Shown: piece by piece, positions 17,182 to 26,142 of the stretch | How positions within the stretch are numbered: the first letter of the stretch is position 1 | Layout of the letters: every line of letters starts with the position of its first letter | NCBI GenBank assembly: GCA_002816575.1 | Contig: MUCI01000061.1 | Location: 1-46,698 of the forward strand | DNA length: 46,698 bases | From: SAR202 cluster bacterium Casp-Chloro-G2 | GTDB taxonomy: Bacteria > Chloroflexota > Dehalococcoidia > Lucifugimonadales > UBA3495 | Direction of reading: 5' to 3' | Position numbers and translations under genes: made by a program | Notes under the pieces: model-generated | What the model was told of the DNA's origin: nothing | Databases searched by the model: none | What the model saw: only the letters and a program-made list of their open reading frames with translations

Positions 17182-17988
17182 GTGGAATATCGAGAGTTGG
17201 GCGGCACCGGGGAGATGGTCCCCGAGGTTGGACTGGGAACCTGGAAGTACACGGGCGGCTCCGAACCCCTGCGGAAGGGCATCGAGCTTGGCGCCAACCT
17301 GATCGACACCGCCGAGATGTACCGCACTGAGGACGCCGTGGGCGTGGCCATCCAAGGCATCCGCGACAAGGTATTCTTGGCCACCAAGGTCTTGAGCAGC
17401 CACCTCCGGTATGACGCCGTGCTGAAGGCCGCCGAAGACAGCCTGCGCCTTTTGAATGACGACGTCATCGACCTCTACCAGATCCATTCTCCCAATCCCG
17501 GCGTGCCCATCATCGAGACCATGCGGGCCATGGAAGACCTGGTGGACCGTGGCGTGGTCCGGTACATCGGGGTGAGCAATTTCTCGGTGGCCCAGCTCCG
17601 GGAGGCCCAGCAAGCGATGAACAGATACCCGGTGGTTTCCAACCAGGTGCTCTACAACCTCAAGCGGCGGCAGATCGAACGTGACCTGGTCCCCTACTGC
17701 GTGGACAACAAGATCACCATCATGGCCTACACGCCATTGGCCGCCGGCGGGCTTTCGGGCCGGTCCTGGCTCATGCCCGACAAGAGGAGCGCGGTCCTGG
17801 CGGCGGTGGCCGAAGAGACCGGCAAAACCCCAGCCCAGGTCGCCCTCAATTGGTGCCTATCCCGGCCCAATGTGATCGTCATCCCCAAGAGCAACAGCGT
17901 CGCCCGAACGATCGAGAACTGCGAGGCCTCGGGCTGGTTGCTGACGGCCAGCCAGGTTGCAGCTCTGGACCAGGCCTACCCGATCTAG
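17182..17988 (+). CDS. Aldo/keto reductase
   Basis: A 268-residue NADPH-dependent (beta/alpha)8 oxidoreductase. The catalytic tetrad is visible: Asp42 and Tyr47 in NLIDTAEMY, Lys69 in VFLATKV and His102 in LYQIHSP. The cofactor-binding end is NVIVIPKSNSVARTIENCEASGW. Typical activity is reduction of aldehydes or ketones; the substrate is unknown. The start is GTG 17182 behind a GAGG site. Confidence 0.93.
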   Translation: MEYRELGGTGEMVPEVGLGTWKYTGGSEPLRKGIELGANLIDTAEMYRTEDAVGVAIQGIRDKVFLATKVLSSHLRYDAVLKAAEDSLRLLNDDVIDLYQIHSPNPGVPIIETMRAMEDLVDRGVVRYIGVSNFSVAQLREAQQAMNRYPVVSNQVLYNLKRRQIERDLVPYCVDNKITIMAYTPLAAGGLSGRSWLMPDKRSAVLAAVAEETGKTPAQVALNWCLSRPNVIVIPKSNSVARTIENCEASGWLLTASQVAALDQAYPI

Positions 17989-17995
17989 TTCTGTT

Positions 17996-18026
17996 GCCCC
18001 GGGCTCTTTCTTTTGGTGTCCGGGGC
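17996..18026 (+). terminator. Possible terminator hairpin after the aldo/keto reductase
   Basis: Stem GCCCCGG (17996-18002) pairs with CCGGGGC (18020-18026) around a 17-base loop. It lies just after the stop and before the next promoter, but the following bases have no real T-run, so it is a weak call. Confidence 0.4.
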
Positions 18027-18056
18027 TTAGGGAAGGCGTTTCCAAGATAGCCTTAG

Positions 18057-18106
18057 TTGACAAATTATGGCACCCATTTTACCGTGTAAGCATGCGTTCA
18101 CTTACA
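18057..18106 (+). promoter_or_regulatory. Promoter with overlapping palindromic operator for the TetR gene
   Basis: TTGACA (18057-18062), 17-base spacer, TACCGT (18080-18085) form a promoter. An inverted repeat TGTAAG-N10-CTTACA (18085-18106) starts at the last base of the -10 and covers the expected start of transcription. This is the usual place for a TetR-family operator and suggests autorepression by the gene at 18124. Confidence 0.55.
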
Positions 18107-18123
18107 TCAATAGGGGTGCGGCT

Positions 18124-18720
18124 ATGATTCGGCAGACTTCCTCCATTCGTAGACACCAGATCATAGAAGCAGCCCAGGGGTTGATCACCAACCGAGGCAT
18201 GGACGCGGTGACCATCGACGCAATCGCGGAGGCGGTGGGGCTGAGTGAAGGGGCCATTTACCGGCACTTTTCCAGCAAGCACCAGATCCTGCTCCAGTTG
18301 ATCGATGAGTTGGAACAAGGTCTGCTGGCAACCGTGGAACTGGCCCAAACCACGCAGCCCGACGCCCTCCAAGCCATGGAATGTATCTTGGAGTCCCACC
18401 TGGCTGATGTGGAAGGTTCCCGTGGTGTGTCCTTCGTGGTGGTTTCAGGCGCCATGGGATTTGAAGGCATCGGTTTGTCGGACCGCGTCCGGGATATGCT
18501 AGACCGCTATCTGGACGCCATCAAAGGGGTGCTGCGGCGCGGCGTTGCCGAAGGCCATTTCTATCGAGACCTAGATCTAGACGCCGCAGCCTTCACCTTT
18601 TTCGGGATGATTCAAAGCACCGCGACCATCTGGGCACTCAACGGGTATAGCTGGTCTCTCGACCAGTGGCGCAAGCAGATCCTGAACGTCTACATGCACG
18701 GAGTGGCAGCGCCACGCTAG
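18124..18720 (+). CDS. TetR/AcrR family transcriptional regulator
   Basis: A 198-residue repressor. The N-terminal helix-turn-helix (about 11-55) reads RRHQIIEAAQGLI, VTIDAIAEAVGLSEGAIYRHFSSKH, a textbook TetR pattern. The C-terminal ligand domain is helical and its ligand is unknown. The frame is open from 18067, but that start would lie inside the promoter; ATG 18124 is chosen. It precedes the betaine-type ABC genes by 58 bases in the same direction, so control of that transporter is plausible but not proven. Confidence 0.92.
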   Translation: MIRQTSSIRRHQIIEAAQGLITNRGMDAVTIDAIAEAVGLSEGAIYRHFSSKHQILLQLIDELEQGLLATVELAQTTQPDALQAMECILESHLADVEGSRGVSFVVVSGAMGFEGIGLSDRVRDMLDRYLDAIKGVLRRGVAEGHFYRDLDLDAAAFTFFGMIQSTATIWALNGYSWSLDQWRKQILNVYMHGVAAPR

Positions 18721-18778
18721 TTGCCCACCCCCTCTACCCCGAGAACAACCAGCCCCGGCAGTCAAATAGGAGGCACAA

Positions 18779-20020
18779 ATGATGGCTATTATGGAAACCA
18801 ACGACACAGAACGCGGGGAGTACTCAAGAAATGAGGACAGCCCAATCATCTCCGTGAGGTCCCTGTGGAAGGTCTTCGGCAAGAACCCGGACCGGGCACT
18901 CGAAGAGCCCTACGCCCGGCAGACCCGCGCCGAGGTCCAACAAGAGCTAGACCTGGTTGTAGCCCTCCGCGACGTGTCCTTCGATGTGGAGCGGGGAGAG
19001 ACCTTCGTGGTCATGGGTTTGTCGGGTAGCGGCAAGTCCACATTGGTGCGGTGCCTGATCAACCTGGTTGATGCGACATCCGGCGAGATACTGGTGGAAG
19101 GGAACGACATCACCAAGTTCAGCGCCAAAGAGCTGCAGGAATTCCGCCGTACCGAGATCGCCATGGTCTTCCAGAACTTTGGGCTGCTGCCCCACAAGTC
19201 GGTCCTGGAAAATGCCGCCTACGGGCTTGAAGTGCGGGGCGTAAATAAGAAAGAAAGGCATGCCATCGCCCAGGAAATGCTGGCGAAGGTGGGTTTGGCC
19301 GGTTGGGAGAACTCCAATCAACGGGAACTGAGCGGCGGCATGCAGCAACGGGTCGGACTGGCCCGTGCTTTGGCCGTCGACCCCGCCATCCTGCTCATGG
19401 ACGAGCCTTTCAGTGGCTTGGACCCGTTGATCAGGCGGCAGATGCGAGAGGAACTGGCCGCCCTGCAAGACGAGATCCAAAAGACCATCATATTTATCAC
19501 CCACGATCTGGATGAAGCCATCACCATCGGCGATCGTATCGCCATCATGCGGGATGGCGAGATCATCCAATTGGGCACGCCCAAGGAGATAATCACCGAT
19601 CCCGCCGACGAATTCGTCCGGGAGTTCACCCAGGGCATCTCCGCGACCAAGGATATGGAGGTCGGCCACATCGTCAGCAAGCCCGACGTGGTCTGCTTCG
19701 AAACTGAATCGTGCGATGATCTGCTTGGCAGGATGGACCGGGCGCAATGCGACTACGCGGTGGGCATTGGCCAAGAGAAGAATTTCCTGGGCCTGATCAG
19801 CCGCGAGGAGTTGAGCGGCGCCAACGGTTCCAGCGCCAACGGCCTGTGCGGAGCGCTCGACCGTTCGGTGGTCCCGGTGCTGAATAACACCGTCCTAGAA
19901 GAGATAATCCCCCTTCTCACCGAAGACGGCCGCCCTCTGCCGGTGGTCGACGAGAACAACACTTTCGTTGGGGTCGCCACTCAGCAAGACCTGCTGAAGG
20001 CCGTGGCGACCGGCCTATAG
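18779..20020 (+). CDS. proV: Glycine betaine/proline-type ABC transporter ATP-binding protein
   Basis: A 413-residue ATPase of the OpuA/ProU class. Walker A is GLSGSGKST (80-88), the Q-loop is in MVFQNFGLLPH, the signature is LSGGMQQ (184-190), and Walker B is ILLMDEP (204-210). ALRDVSFDVERGE precedes Walker A. The C-terminal part (about 290-413) is a tandem CBS module, which in OpuA senses ionic strength. The start is ATG 18779 with AGGAGG eight bases upstream. Powers uptake of an osmoprotectant through the downstream permease. Confidence 0.94.
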   Translation: MMAIMETNDTERGEYSRNEDSPIISVRSLWKVFGKNPDRALEEPYARQTRAEVQQELDLVVALRDVSFDVERGETFVVMGLSGSGKSTLVRCLINLVDATSGEILVEGNDITKFSAKELQEFRRTEIAMVFQNFGLLPHKSVLENAAYGLEVRGVNKKERHAIAQEMLAKVGLAGWENSNQRELSGGMQQRVGLARALAVDPAILLMDEPFSGLDPLIRRQMREELAALQDEIQKTIIFITHDLDEAITIGDRIAIMRDGEIIQLGTPKEIITDPADEFVREFTQGISATKDMEVGHIVSKPDVVCFETESCDDLLGRMDRAQCDYAVGIGQEKNFLGLISREELSGANGSSANGLCGALDRSVVPVLNNTVLEEIIPLLTEDGRPLPVVDENNTFVGVATQQDLLKAVATGL

Positions 20021-20087
20021 ACTCAGGTCCACTGGAAGCCATCTCGGCTGCCCAGTCTATCTGGCCGCCCAACTCTAGGAGAACATC

Positions 20088-21110
20088 ATGGTTACGAAAA
20101 CACCACTCGCCAAAAGAATCGCCAGTATAGTCACTGGTACAAGCCCCGATACCGTTAGCAGCGAGGCTCAGAAGGCAGCCAGACTCGCCCTGGTCGCCAT
20201 AGTCATCGGCGGCGCGCTGGTTGCGTCTTTCCTGATCCACCAATTCAACGCTCAGTCGGCCCTGGAATACCCCTCCAACGTGGGTCCTGACGTAACCAAC
20301 GTGATTGACAACGCCATAGACTGGACCATCATCAACATGGCCTGGTTCTTCGATAGCATCAGCGACTTCCTCAAGATCGCGCTGGGCAAGCTCCGCGATT
20401 TCCTGGTCTGGGTCCCCTGGCCCGTTATGGTGGGACTGATATTCTTGGTCGGCTGGCGCGCAGCTTCACTCCGCATCGGTATAGCGTCAGCCATCGGCTT
20501 GCTCGCCATCGGGTTCGTCAACCTGTGGGAGCCGACCATGGTGACCGTAGCGATTCTGATCGTATCCGTGACCATCGCGGTGGTGATCGGCATACCGGTT
20601 GGAGTGCTAAGCGCTCGAAGCAACCTGGTGGACACAATGACCCGGCCGGTGCTGGACGCCATGCAGACCATGCCCAGCTTCGTATATCTGGTGCCCGGCA
20701 TAATGCTGTTTGGCCTGGGCAACGTGGCCGCCGTGCTGGCCACGGTCCTCTATGCCATACCGCCTTGCATCCGGTTGACCAACCTGGGCATCCGGCAGGT
20801 CGACCCGTCCGTGGTGGAGGCGGGCCGTTCCTTCGGTTCCAGTCCCTTGCAGCTATTGATCAAGGTGCAGATACCCATGGCAATCCCCACCATCATGGCC
20901 GGCGTCAACCAAACGGTGATGATGGCATTGGCCATGGCAACCATCGCAGCCATGGTGGGCGCTGGGGGCTTGGGCATCGAGGTCCTGCGTTCCATGGGGC
21001 AGCTGGAAGAGGGCCGGGCCTTCGTGGCCGGCGCCGCCATCGTGGTGATGGCGATCATCATCGACCGTATCTCCCAGGGGTATATCCTCTCCAAGGACAA
21101 CCAGGGCTAA
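20088..21110 (+). CDS. proW: Glycine betaine/proline-type ABC transporter permease
   Basis: A 340-residue membrane protein of the ProW/OpuAB class with about seven or eight hydrophobic segments. The EAA-loop region reads GIRQVDPSVVEAGRSFGSSPLQLLIKVQIPMAIPTIMAGV, followed by MATIAAMVGAGGLG. An N-terminal soluble stretch and first helix (about 30-52) precede the core. ATG 20088 follows a GGAGA site. It forms a unit with proV; the binding protein gene is convergent rather than downstream in the same direction. Confidence 0.94.
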   Translation: MVTKTPLAKRIASIVTGTSPDTVSSEAQKAARLALVAIVIGGALVASFLIHQFNAQSALEYPSNVGPDVTNVIDNAIDWTIINMAWFFDSISDFLKIALGKLRDFLVWVPWPVMVGLIFLVGWRAASLRIGIASAIGLLAIGFVNLWEPTMVTVAILIVSVTIAVVIGIPVGVLSARSNLVDTMTRPVLDAMQTMPSFVYLVPGIMLFGLGNVAAVLATVLYAIPPCIRLTNLGIRQVDPSVVEAGRSFGSSPLQLLIKVQIPMAIPTIMAGVNQTVMMALAMATIAAMVGAGGLGIEVLRSMGQLEEGRAFVAGAAIVVMAIIIDRISQGYILSKDNQG

Positions 21111-21152
21111 ACGCAGGCCCGCCCCTGTTGCGCCGGTAATCCCGGAACAACT

Positions 21153-21206
21153 AGAAAGCCCCGTTCATCCGCGGATGAACGGGGCTTTGGAAGAACGGGG
21201 CTTTCT
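21153..21206. terminator. Bidirectional terminator with a duplicated 3' arm
   Basis: A 16-bp stem (21155-21170 with 21173-21188) lies between the convergent proW and proX genes. A second copy of the 3' arm (21193-21206) pairs perfectly over 14 bases with 21153-21166, so two mutually exclusive hairpins share one 5' arm. T/A tracts are short. Confidence 0.75.
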
Positions 21207-21242
21207 GATTCGCTCGAATGCTTGGTGGGCTGTAGTTGCGGT

Positions 21243-22349
21243 CTAACCCTCGTTGGCCAGCGCCTCTTCCACATTGGCTAGGACGTCGGCTGGGACCCAG
21301 GACTTCCAGGCATCGTTGTTCTTGAGATACCAGATGCCGGTGGCCGAGTATGCCTCTTCCGATGTATCGAAATTGTCCTTGTTCTCACCGTACCAGCCGT
21401 CAGCGGCCAATTGGTTGCTGGCAGACCAGTCCCAGTTCTTGAAGAACGGGATCAACTCGGGAGCTTCGGCCGACAGATCGGTGTTCATGGCGATCAGGAT
21501 GTTGGCTGCGGGGAATTCACACCCTAGAGCTGGGTCGTTATTGGGGCACTCCGAGGGGTCGGGCTGCTCCAAGCGGCGCATATCCAGTTCGAAGGCCAGC
21601 TTGGTGGGACCCCAGTAATAGAACAGGATCGGGTCCTCTTTCTTATAGGCGCCCTCGATGGCCGCGGCCAGAGCGCCGCCGGTGCCGGGATCGCGCAGTT
21701 CGACATGGTCGGACAGTCCGTAGGCTTCAATCTGACCCTCGTTCACCGCCCGGCATGACCAAGATGCGATACAACCGACCAGAACGGCCTTTCCGCCGCT
21801 ATCAGGCTCGGTGAAAAGATTCTTGTACTCATCTTTCTTCAGGTCCTGCACTGAAACCAGGCCGGGGTTGGCGTCGGCCAGGTAACCCGGGATGATGAAC
21901 GTGCTTTGCCAGTTGTCTTCCAGGCTCCGTCCCACGGAGAAGACCTCACCGTCTTTGGTTGCTTCGTTCCAGGCATCGTTCTGGTTGGGCAGCCAGATCT
22001 CCATGGTAATGTCAATGTCCCCATTGCGGAGACCCTGGAACAACGGAACGGTCCCACCCTCGATCTGGGAGGTGAGATAACCATAGCCATTCTCTACGAT
22101 ATACCGGGCAACGCCATTCTGTACCAGGGCGCTATCCCAGTTGAGACCAGCGAAGACCAACTCCCGTTTCTCTTTCTCGGGGGCTGTGACCTCAACTTCC
22201 TTGATCACCTCGACCGGCACTTCCTTGGTGACTTCTTTGATCACTTCGACGGTCTGAATCTCGGTCCCACCGCAGGCAGCGGCGATAACCGAAAATGCCA
22301 AAACCAGAAGGACCAATAGGCCGGGCTTTTTTAAACCAGTAGATAACAT
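21243..22349 (-). CDS. proX: Glycine betaine-type substrate-binding lipoprotein
   Basis: A 368-residue OpuAC/ProX-family binding lipoprotein. The signal ends in a lipobox at Cys26 (VIAAAC). A Val/Glu/Lys-rich linker (about 31-60, with repeated EVIKEV units) precedes the domain, a feature often seen in Chloroflexota binding lipoproteins. The ligand domain has LVFAGLNWDSA, MEIWLPNQ, ILFYYWGPTKLAFELDMRRLEQP and ends GIWYLKNNDAWKSWVPADV, with the Trp residues that cage quaternary amines. It is transcribed towards proVW from its own promoter region; 22350-22592 otherwise shows no gene. Confidence 0.93.
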   Translation of the reverse strand: MLSTGLKKPGLLVLLVLAFSVIAAACGGTEIQTVEVIKEVTKEVPVEVIKEVEVTAPEKEKRELVFAGLNWDSALVQNGVARYIVENGYGYLTSQIEGGTVPLFQGLRNGDIDITMEIWLPNQNDAWNEATKDGEVFSVGRSLEDNWQSTFIIPGYLADANPGLVSVQDLKKDEYKNLFTEPDSGGKAVLVGCIASWSCRAVNEGQIEAYGLSDHVELRDPGTGGALAAAIEGAYKKEDPILFYYWGPTKLAFELDMRRLEQPDPSECPNNDPALGCEFPAANILIAMNTDLSAEAPELIPFFKNWDWSASNQLAADGWYGENKDNFDTSEEAYSATGIWYLKNNDAWKSWVPADVLANVEEALANEG

Positions 22350-22592
22350 GTCGCAGACTCCATTTGGTGTTGTTTTGCCACCTGGGCGGCGGGCCGCTGC
22401 CAGGCGTTAGGCGCAAATAAAAATTCCCAGACAGGCCTTTTACTGCCTCGCCACACCCTAACGCACATCAGTGGACCAGTAAAATCTCAGGTGGGTGGCG
22501 CTCCTGACCCGGTAAGGCCCAGCCTGCGCTCCAAGCTAACAAACGAGCAAGTTTGCCCAAGTCAGGCGCGGCTGCCGCGTTTCTTCTTTGAT

Positions 22593-24074
22593 TCAGGAAC
22601 GGGTGCCGCGTTTCATTGCCAGCGCGGGGACGATGGCCGCCAGCGAGACCACGGACGCCACCAGGAAGAACCGTCGAAATAGCTCCAATCCCGCGGCGTT
22701 GAGATTGGCGGTGTACTCGGCCGCCCGGCTTTCATATACACCGGCCCCATCGCCCAGTTGGGGCAAGGGAAATTCCAGCCCTAGGGTAAGCGTCTGGAAA
22801 TGACCGACGCCCCATGCCGAAAGCGCCGCCAGCCCCAACGTCATGCCCATCATCCGCGATACCACGACCAATGACGCCGCAGTACCCCGGTAGCCCTCGT
22901 CCGCCGCACCGATGGCATGGACCGTGATGGGTGCGATTACCAGGCCAAAACCGAAGCCGGCGATCAGGAGGTGAACCGTCAATTCGGGGTCACCCACACC
23001 CAGGTCCCAGCCGCTGGCCAGGAACATGCCCACCGAAACCATGGCCAAGCCCACGGCGGTCAGCGGGCCCGACCCCAGCCGTGTCACCAACATGCCCCCA
23101 ACCACGGCGCCCACCGGAATGATGCCGGTCAGCCGCAACAGCCACATCGCCCCAGTCAGCGGCGATTTGCCCATCACCGTATTGGCCATCAGGGGCACCG
23201 TGATCATGGCGATGATCAGCGCCACACCGACCAGGACCTGGGTTAGGTTGGAGCTTAAGAATGCCCACGAGCGGAAGAGGAGCGGGGTGAGCAACGGCTG
23301 GTAGGTCCTGGCTTCCACCAGAACCAGCAGAGCAACCAAGCCCAAACCGCCGGCGGCCAACAGGAAGGGATAGGGCGAGTCGAAGGTGAACAAAGCCGTG
23401 CGGGACAAGGCCAGAGACAAGACCAACAGTGCTCCGACCAGGATCACCCCGCCCATGTAGTCCACTTTGGCCCGTTGGTCACGGCGGTTGGGCAGCCACA
23501 TCAAGCCCAGGAAGATGACCGCGCTTTGGGGAACGTTCAGCCAGAAGATCCAGCGCCAACCAAGGAGTTCTACGATGCCCCCGCCGTACGCCGGGCCCAG
23601 CATGGACCCGGCCTCCGCCGATGCCCCCACGATGCCGAGAGCCAGACCCCGCTGTTCCTTGGGGACCAGGGTGGTTGCCAGCGCCATGCCGATGGGCACC
23701 GTCGCTCCGCCGCCCACCGCCTGGACAACCCTGGCTCCGATCATCCATTCCAGGCTGGATGAGACCGCCACCAGGCTCGTACCGATGCAAAATACCACCA
23801 AAGAGGCCTGGTAGACCCGCGGGTAGCCGTACACGTCGCCCAGGCGGCCGATCAGGGGCATGGCCACGGTATAGCCCAGCAGGTAGGCGGTTATGACCCA
23901 AGAGACCCGGTCTAACTCGATGATGGGCACTTTCAGGTCCAGCATCACGCTGGGGAGGGCGGTAACCACCACGGTCTGGTCCAGGGCCGTGATGAATGCC
24001 CCCAGTCCTATCAGCCCCAGAACAAAGGATGTGGGCAGGGTCCGGTCCGTTCTCATCATGCCCTTAAACGGCAT
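22593..24074 (-). CDS. MFS exporter, DHA2 (14-TM, EmrB/QacA/P55-like) family
   Basis: A 493-residue drug:H+ antiporter-2 type transporter. TM1 carries LGAFITALDQTVVVTALPSVM, loop 2-3 has the motif GRLGDVYGYPRVYQ, and TM5 has the antiporter-like GPAYGGGIVELLGWRWIFWLNVP. About 14 helices can be counted. The frame is open to 24221, but ATG 24074 shares one base with the stop of the lipoprotein gene upstream (TAATG), which decides the start. The pairing with an LprG-like lipoprotein parallels the mycobacterial lprG-Rv1410c operon. Confidence 0.9.
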   Translation of the reverse strand: MPFKGMMRTDRTLPTSFVLGLIGLGAFITALDQTVVVTALPSVMLDLKVPIIELDRVSWVITAYLLGYTVAMPLIGRLGDVYGYPRVYQASLVVFCIGTSLVAVSSSLEWMIGARVVQAVGGGATVPIGMALATTLVPKEQRGLALGIVGASAEAGSMLGPAYGGGIVELLGWRWIFWLNVPQSAVIFLGLMWLPNRRDQRAKVDYMGGVILVGALLVLSLALSRTALFTFDSPYPFLLAAGGLGLVALLVLVEARTYQPLLTPLLFRSWAFLSSNLTQVLVGVALIIAMITVPLMANTVMGKSPLTGAMWLLRLTGIIPVGAVVGGMLVTRLGSGPLTAVGLAMVSVGMFLASGWDLGVGDPELTVHLLIAGFGFGLVIAPITVHAIGAADEGYRGTAASLVVVSRMMGMTLGLAALSAWGVGHFQTLTLGLEFPLPQLGDGAGVYESRAAEYTANLNAAGLELFRRFFLVASVVSLAAIVPALAMKRGTRS

Positions 24075-24811
24075 TAACCGGCGAAGCCGCTTGGTGGGGT
24101 GATCTGCACCGGCTGGTTGATGTCGTCCAGGGTCAGCAGGCGTTCCGTGATTTCGTCGTCGGTCGGGACCACACGGCCCGAGATAGCCACCTGACGCAGC
24201 AAGCCTTCGTCGTCCAGCCACAGTTCAAGCCTCACGGGATAGCCTTCCCCCGCCCCAGGAACCAGTCCCGACAGGTCTTCGGAGGCGATCTTTCCGGCGA
24301 TGCGCACCGTGTCCACGCCGCCCAGCCGTTCCTCGCCTACTCTCCGGGGTTCTTCCACGGCGTCCACAACGTCAGCCAAGGTCTGTCCCAACCCTGAGAG
24401 GTCGAAGGGCAACGATTCTTTGGGTATCTGGTTCCATTTGCCGCTGAATATATCGGTCATGTAGGCCGTGTCATCGATGGTGACGATGCTGATCTCAAGA
24501 TACAGCTTGGGAGACTCGGTTTCGGCCTCCACGGTAACCCTGAAACGGCCGGGAATAACAACGTCGCCATAGACCTTGGACATCAACACGCCGGGCACCA
24601 ACACGGTGGACCCTTTCAGATGTTCCAGGGTGAACGCCGCTGACCGCAGGGCCAGCAGTTGGTCAACCGCCTGGCTCAGGGCTTGTTCGGCGTCGATGGT
24701 TGCTGCCCCGTCCGGAGTTGGTTTGGCGGAGTTGTTCGAACCGCAGGCCACCAGCAGGCCCAAAAGCAAAAGGGCCACCAGCGGGGACTTGGCGCTCAGT
24801 TCCACGACCAA
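24074..24811 (-). CDS. LppX/LprAFG-like lipoprotein
   Basis: A 245-residue lipoprotein with signal and lipobox LLVACGS (Cys23). The mature domain follows the LppX/LprAFG pattern: ALRSAAFTLEHLKG, GDVVIPGRFRVTVEA, DDTAYMTDIFSGKWNQIP, then LWLDDEGLLRQVAISG. In mycobacteria this fold holds lipids in a hydrophobic pocket and LprG works with the P55 exporter. The start is either TTG 24811 or GTG 24805; both overlap the end of the propeller gene. Its stop overlaps the MFS start. Confidence 0.8.
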   Translation of the reverse strand: MVVELSAKSPLVALLLLGLLVACGSNNSAKPTPDGAATIDAEQALSQAVDQLLALRSAAFTLEHLKGSTVLVPGVLMSKVYGDVVIPGRFRVTVEAETESPKLYLEISIVTIDDTAYMTDIFSGKWNQIPKESLPFDLSGLGQTLADVVDAVEEPRRVGEERLGGVDTVRIAGKIASEDLSGLVPGAGEGYPVRLELWLDDEGLLRQVAISGRVVPTDDEITERLLTLDDINQPVQITPPSGFAG

Positions 24812-26142
24812 AATGCCAGCACACCCGCTCCCAAGTCCCGGGGGCCGGCGCCTCCTTCAACATCCAGCACGTAGACCCGGTCGCCGGTGGGGGTCCGGCC
24901 GTTGCTCCTGCGCGCCGCCTCGCCCTTGGAGCCAGCCACCACCAGAGACTTGCCGTCGGGCGACCAGGGCGAGTGGGAATGGGCGTACTGGTCGAAGAAG
25001 CTCAACATGATAAAAACTTCGCCCGACGGCTGGAAGCTGAACAGACGCTTGGCGCCGGAGCCGTCACTGGGCGAAACCACCCATTCCATCTCCTGCACTT
25101 CGGAATTCACCTCAACCCAAGCCACTTTGTCTCCGGTGGGCGCCCAATAGAATGCCATCACCTGTTCGGCCGACAGAGTGACAACAGGACCGTCGGCGAC
25201 CGGAACTAGCATGAGCCGGTTGAAGTATGGGACCCGGGGGCTGGGCTGGTCGGCCACTGCCAGTTGCGTGCCGTCGGGAGACCACATGAAGGCGGAGAGC
25301 AGGCCAACGTCCATGACCTTTCTGGCCTGTTCCAGGCCGTCTACTGGGGCTACAAACAGCGCCATCCCTCCGCCGTCACTGGCCACGTAGGCCAGGATGG
25401 ACCCGTCGGGGGATATCGCCGGAACCCGGAACCCGCCGGCCGACCCGATCGACCGTCTTAAGCCGCCTTCAGCTGGAAGCGTGACCAAACTTATGTCAGC
25501 CCCGACATGCAAAGCCATGGTCCCGGCGTCCTTCGACCATTGGTAGTAGAGAGGCGCGCCGCGGTCAATCACGTCGGCTGCCCGCCCCGGTGTGCCGTCC
25601 CAAACGAGCAGCGACAACCCGTCGGGAGCGGATGCCAAGAAAGACAGGCTGTCTCCGGTCGGCGCCCAATATATGTAGTGGGGAGCACCTTCCGCGATCA
25701 ACGCGGCTTGGTCATTCACATATACCGTTTCGCTTCGGCCGGTGCGCGCATCCATCACCTGCACCGATAACTCGGCCCGGTTCTCAGATACAACCACTCT
25801 CGATGCGGCCAGTTTGGTCCCATCTGCCGACCATGTCGGCCAGGTATAGTATTCGTTGAGATTCAAGGGCTGGCCTTGGATTGCCCCGGCCGAGCCTTGT
25901 CCAGCTTGGAGCCCTCCGGTCAATCGGGCCGGTTCACCGCCGTCCGGATCTACCGTGATCAAGTCGCCATTGGCATTAACGTAAGCTATCCGGTCCACCT
26001 GGGCAATCTCCTCCTTCAACTCAAGCTGCGGCGTATCTTCCGGGCCAACGGTCTTGGTGCTTACCGGGCTGGAACAAGCTAACGCCACGGTGCCAACCAG
26101 AATGGCCAATACAAGTGACGTCCTGCCAACATGAAGCATCAT
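24796..26142 (-). CDS. TolB-like beta-propeller lipoprotein
   Basis: A 448-residue lipoprotein: signal with lipobox ALAC (Cys23), then repeated propeller blades. The blade signatures are WSADGTKLAAS, WAPTGDSLSFLA, ISPDGSILAYV, WSPDGTQLAVA, WAPTGDKVAWV and WSPDGKSLVVA, about six or seven blades of the WD40-like/TolB type. It should be anchored on the outer face of the cytoplasmic membrane. Its partner is not known. First gene of a three-gene unit with the LprG-like lipoprotein and the exporter, overlapping the former. Confidence 0.85.
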   Translation of the reverse strand: MMLHVGRTSLVLAILVGTVALACSSPVSTKTVGPEDTPQLELKEEIAQVDRIAYVNANGDLITVDPDGGEPARLTGGLQAGQGSAGAIQGQPLNLNEYYTWPTWSADGTKLAASRVVVSENRAELSVQVMDARTGRSETVYVNDQAALIAEGAPHYIYWAPTGDSLSFLASAPDGLSLLVWDGTPGRAADVIDRGAPLYYQWSKDAGTMALHVGADISLVTLPAEGGLRRSIGSAGGFRVPAISPDGSILAYVASDGGGMALFVAPVDGLEQARKVMDVGLLSAFMWSPDGTQLAVADQPSPRVPYFNRLMLVPVADGPVVTLSAEQVMAFYWAPTGDKVAWVEVNSEVQEMEWVVSPSDGSGAKRLFSFQPSGEVFIMLSFFDQYAHSHSPWSPDGKSLVVAGSKGEAARRSNGRTPTGDRVYVLDVEGGAGPRDLGAGVLAFWSWN

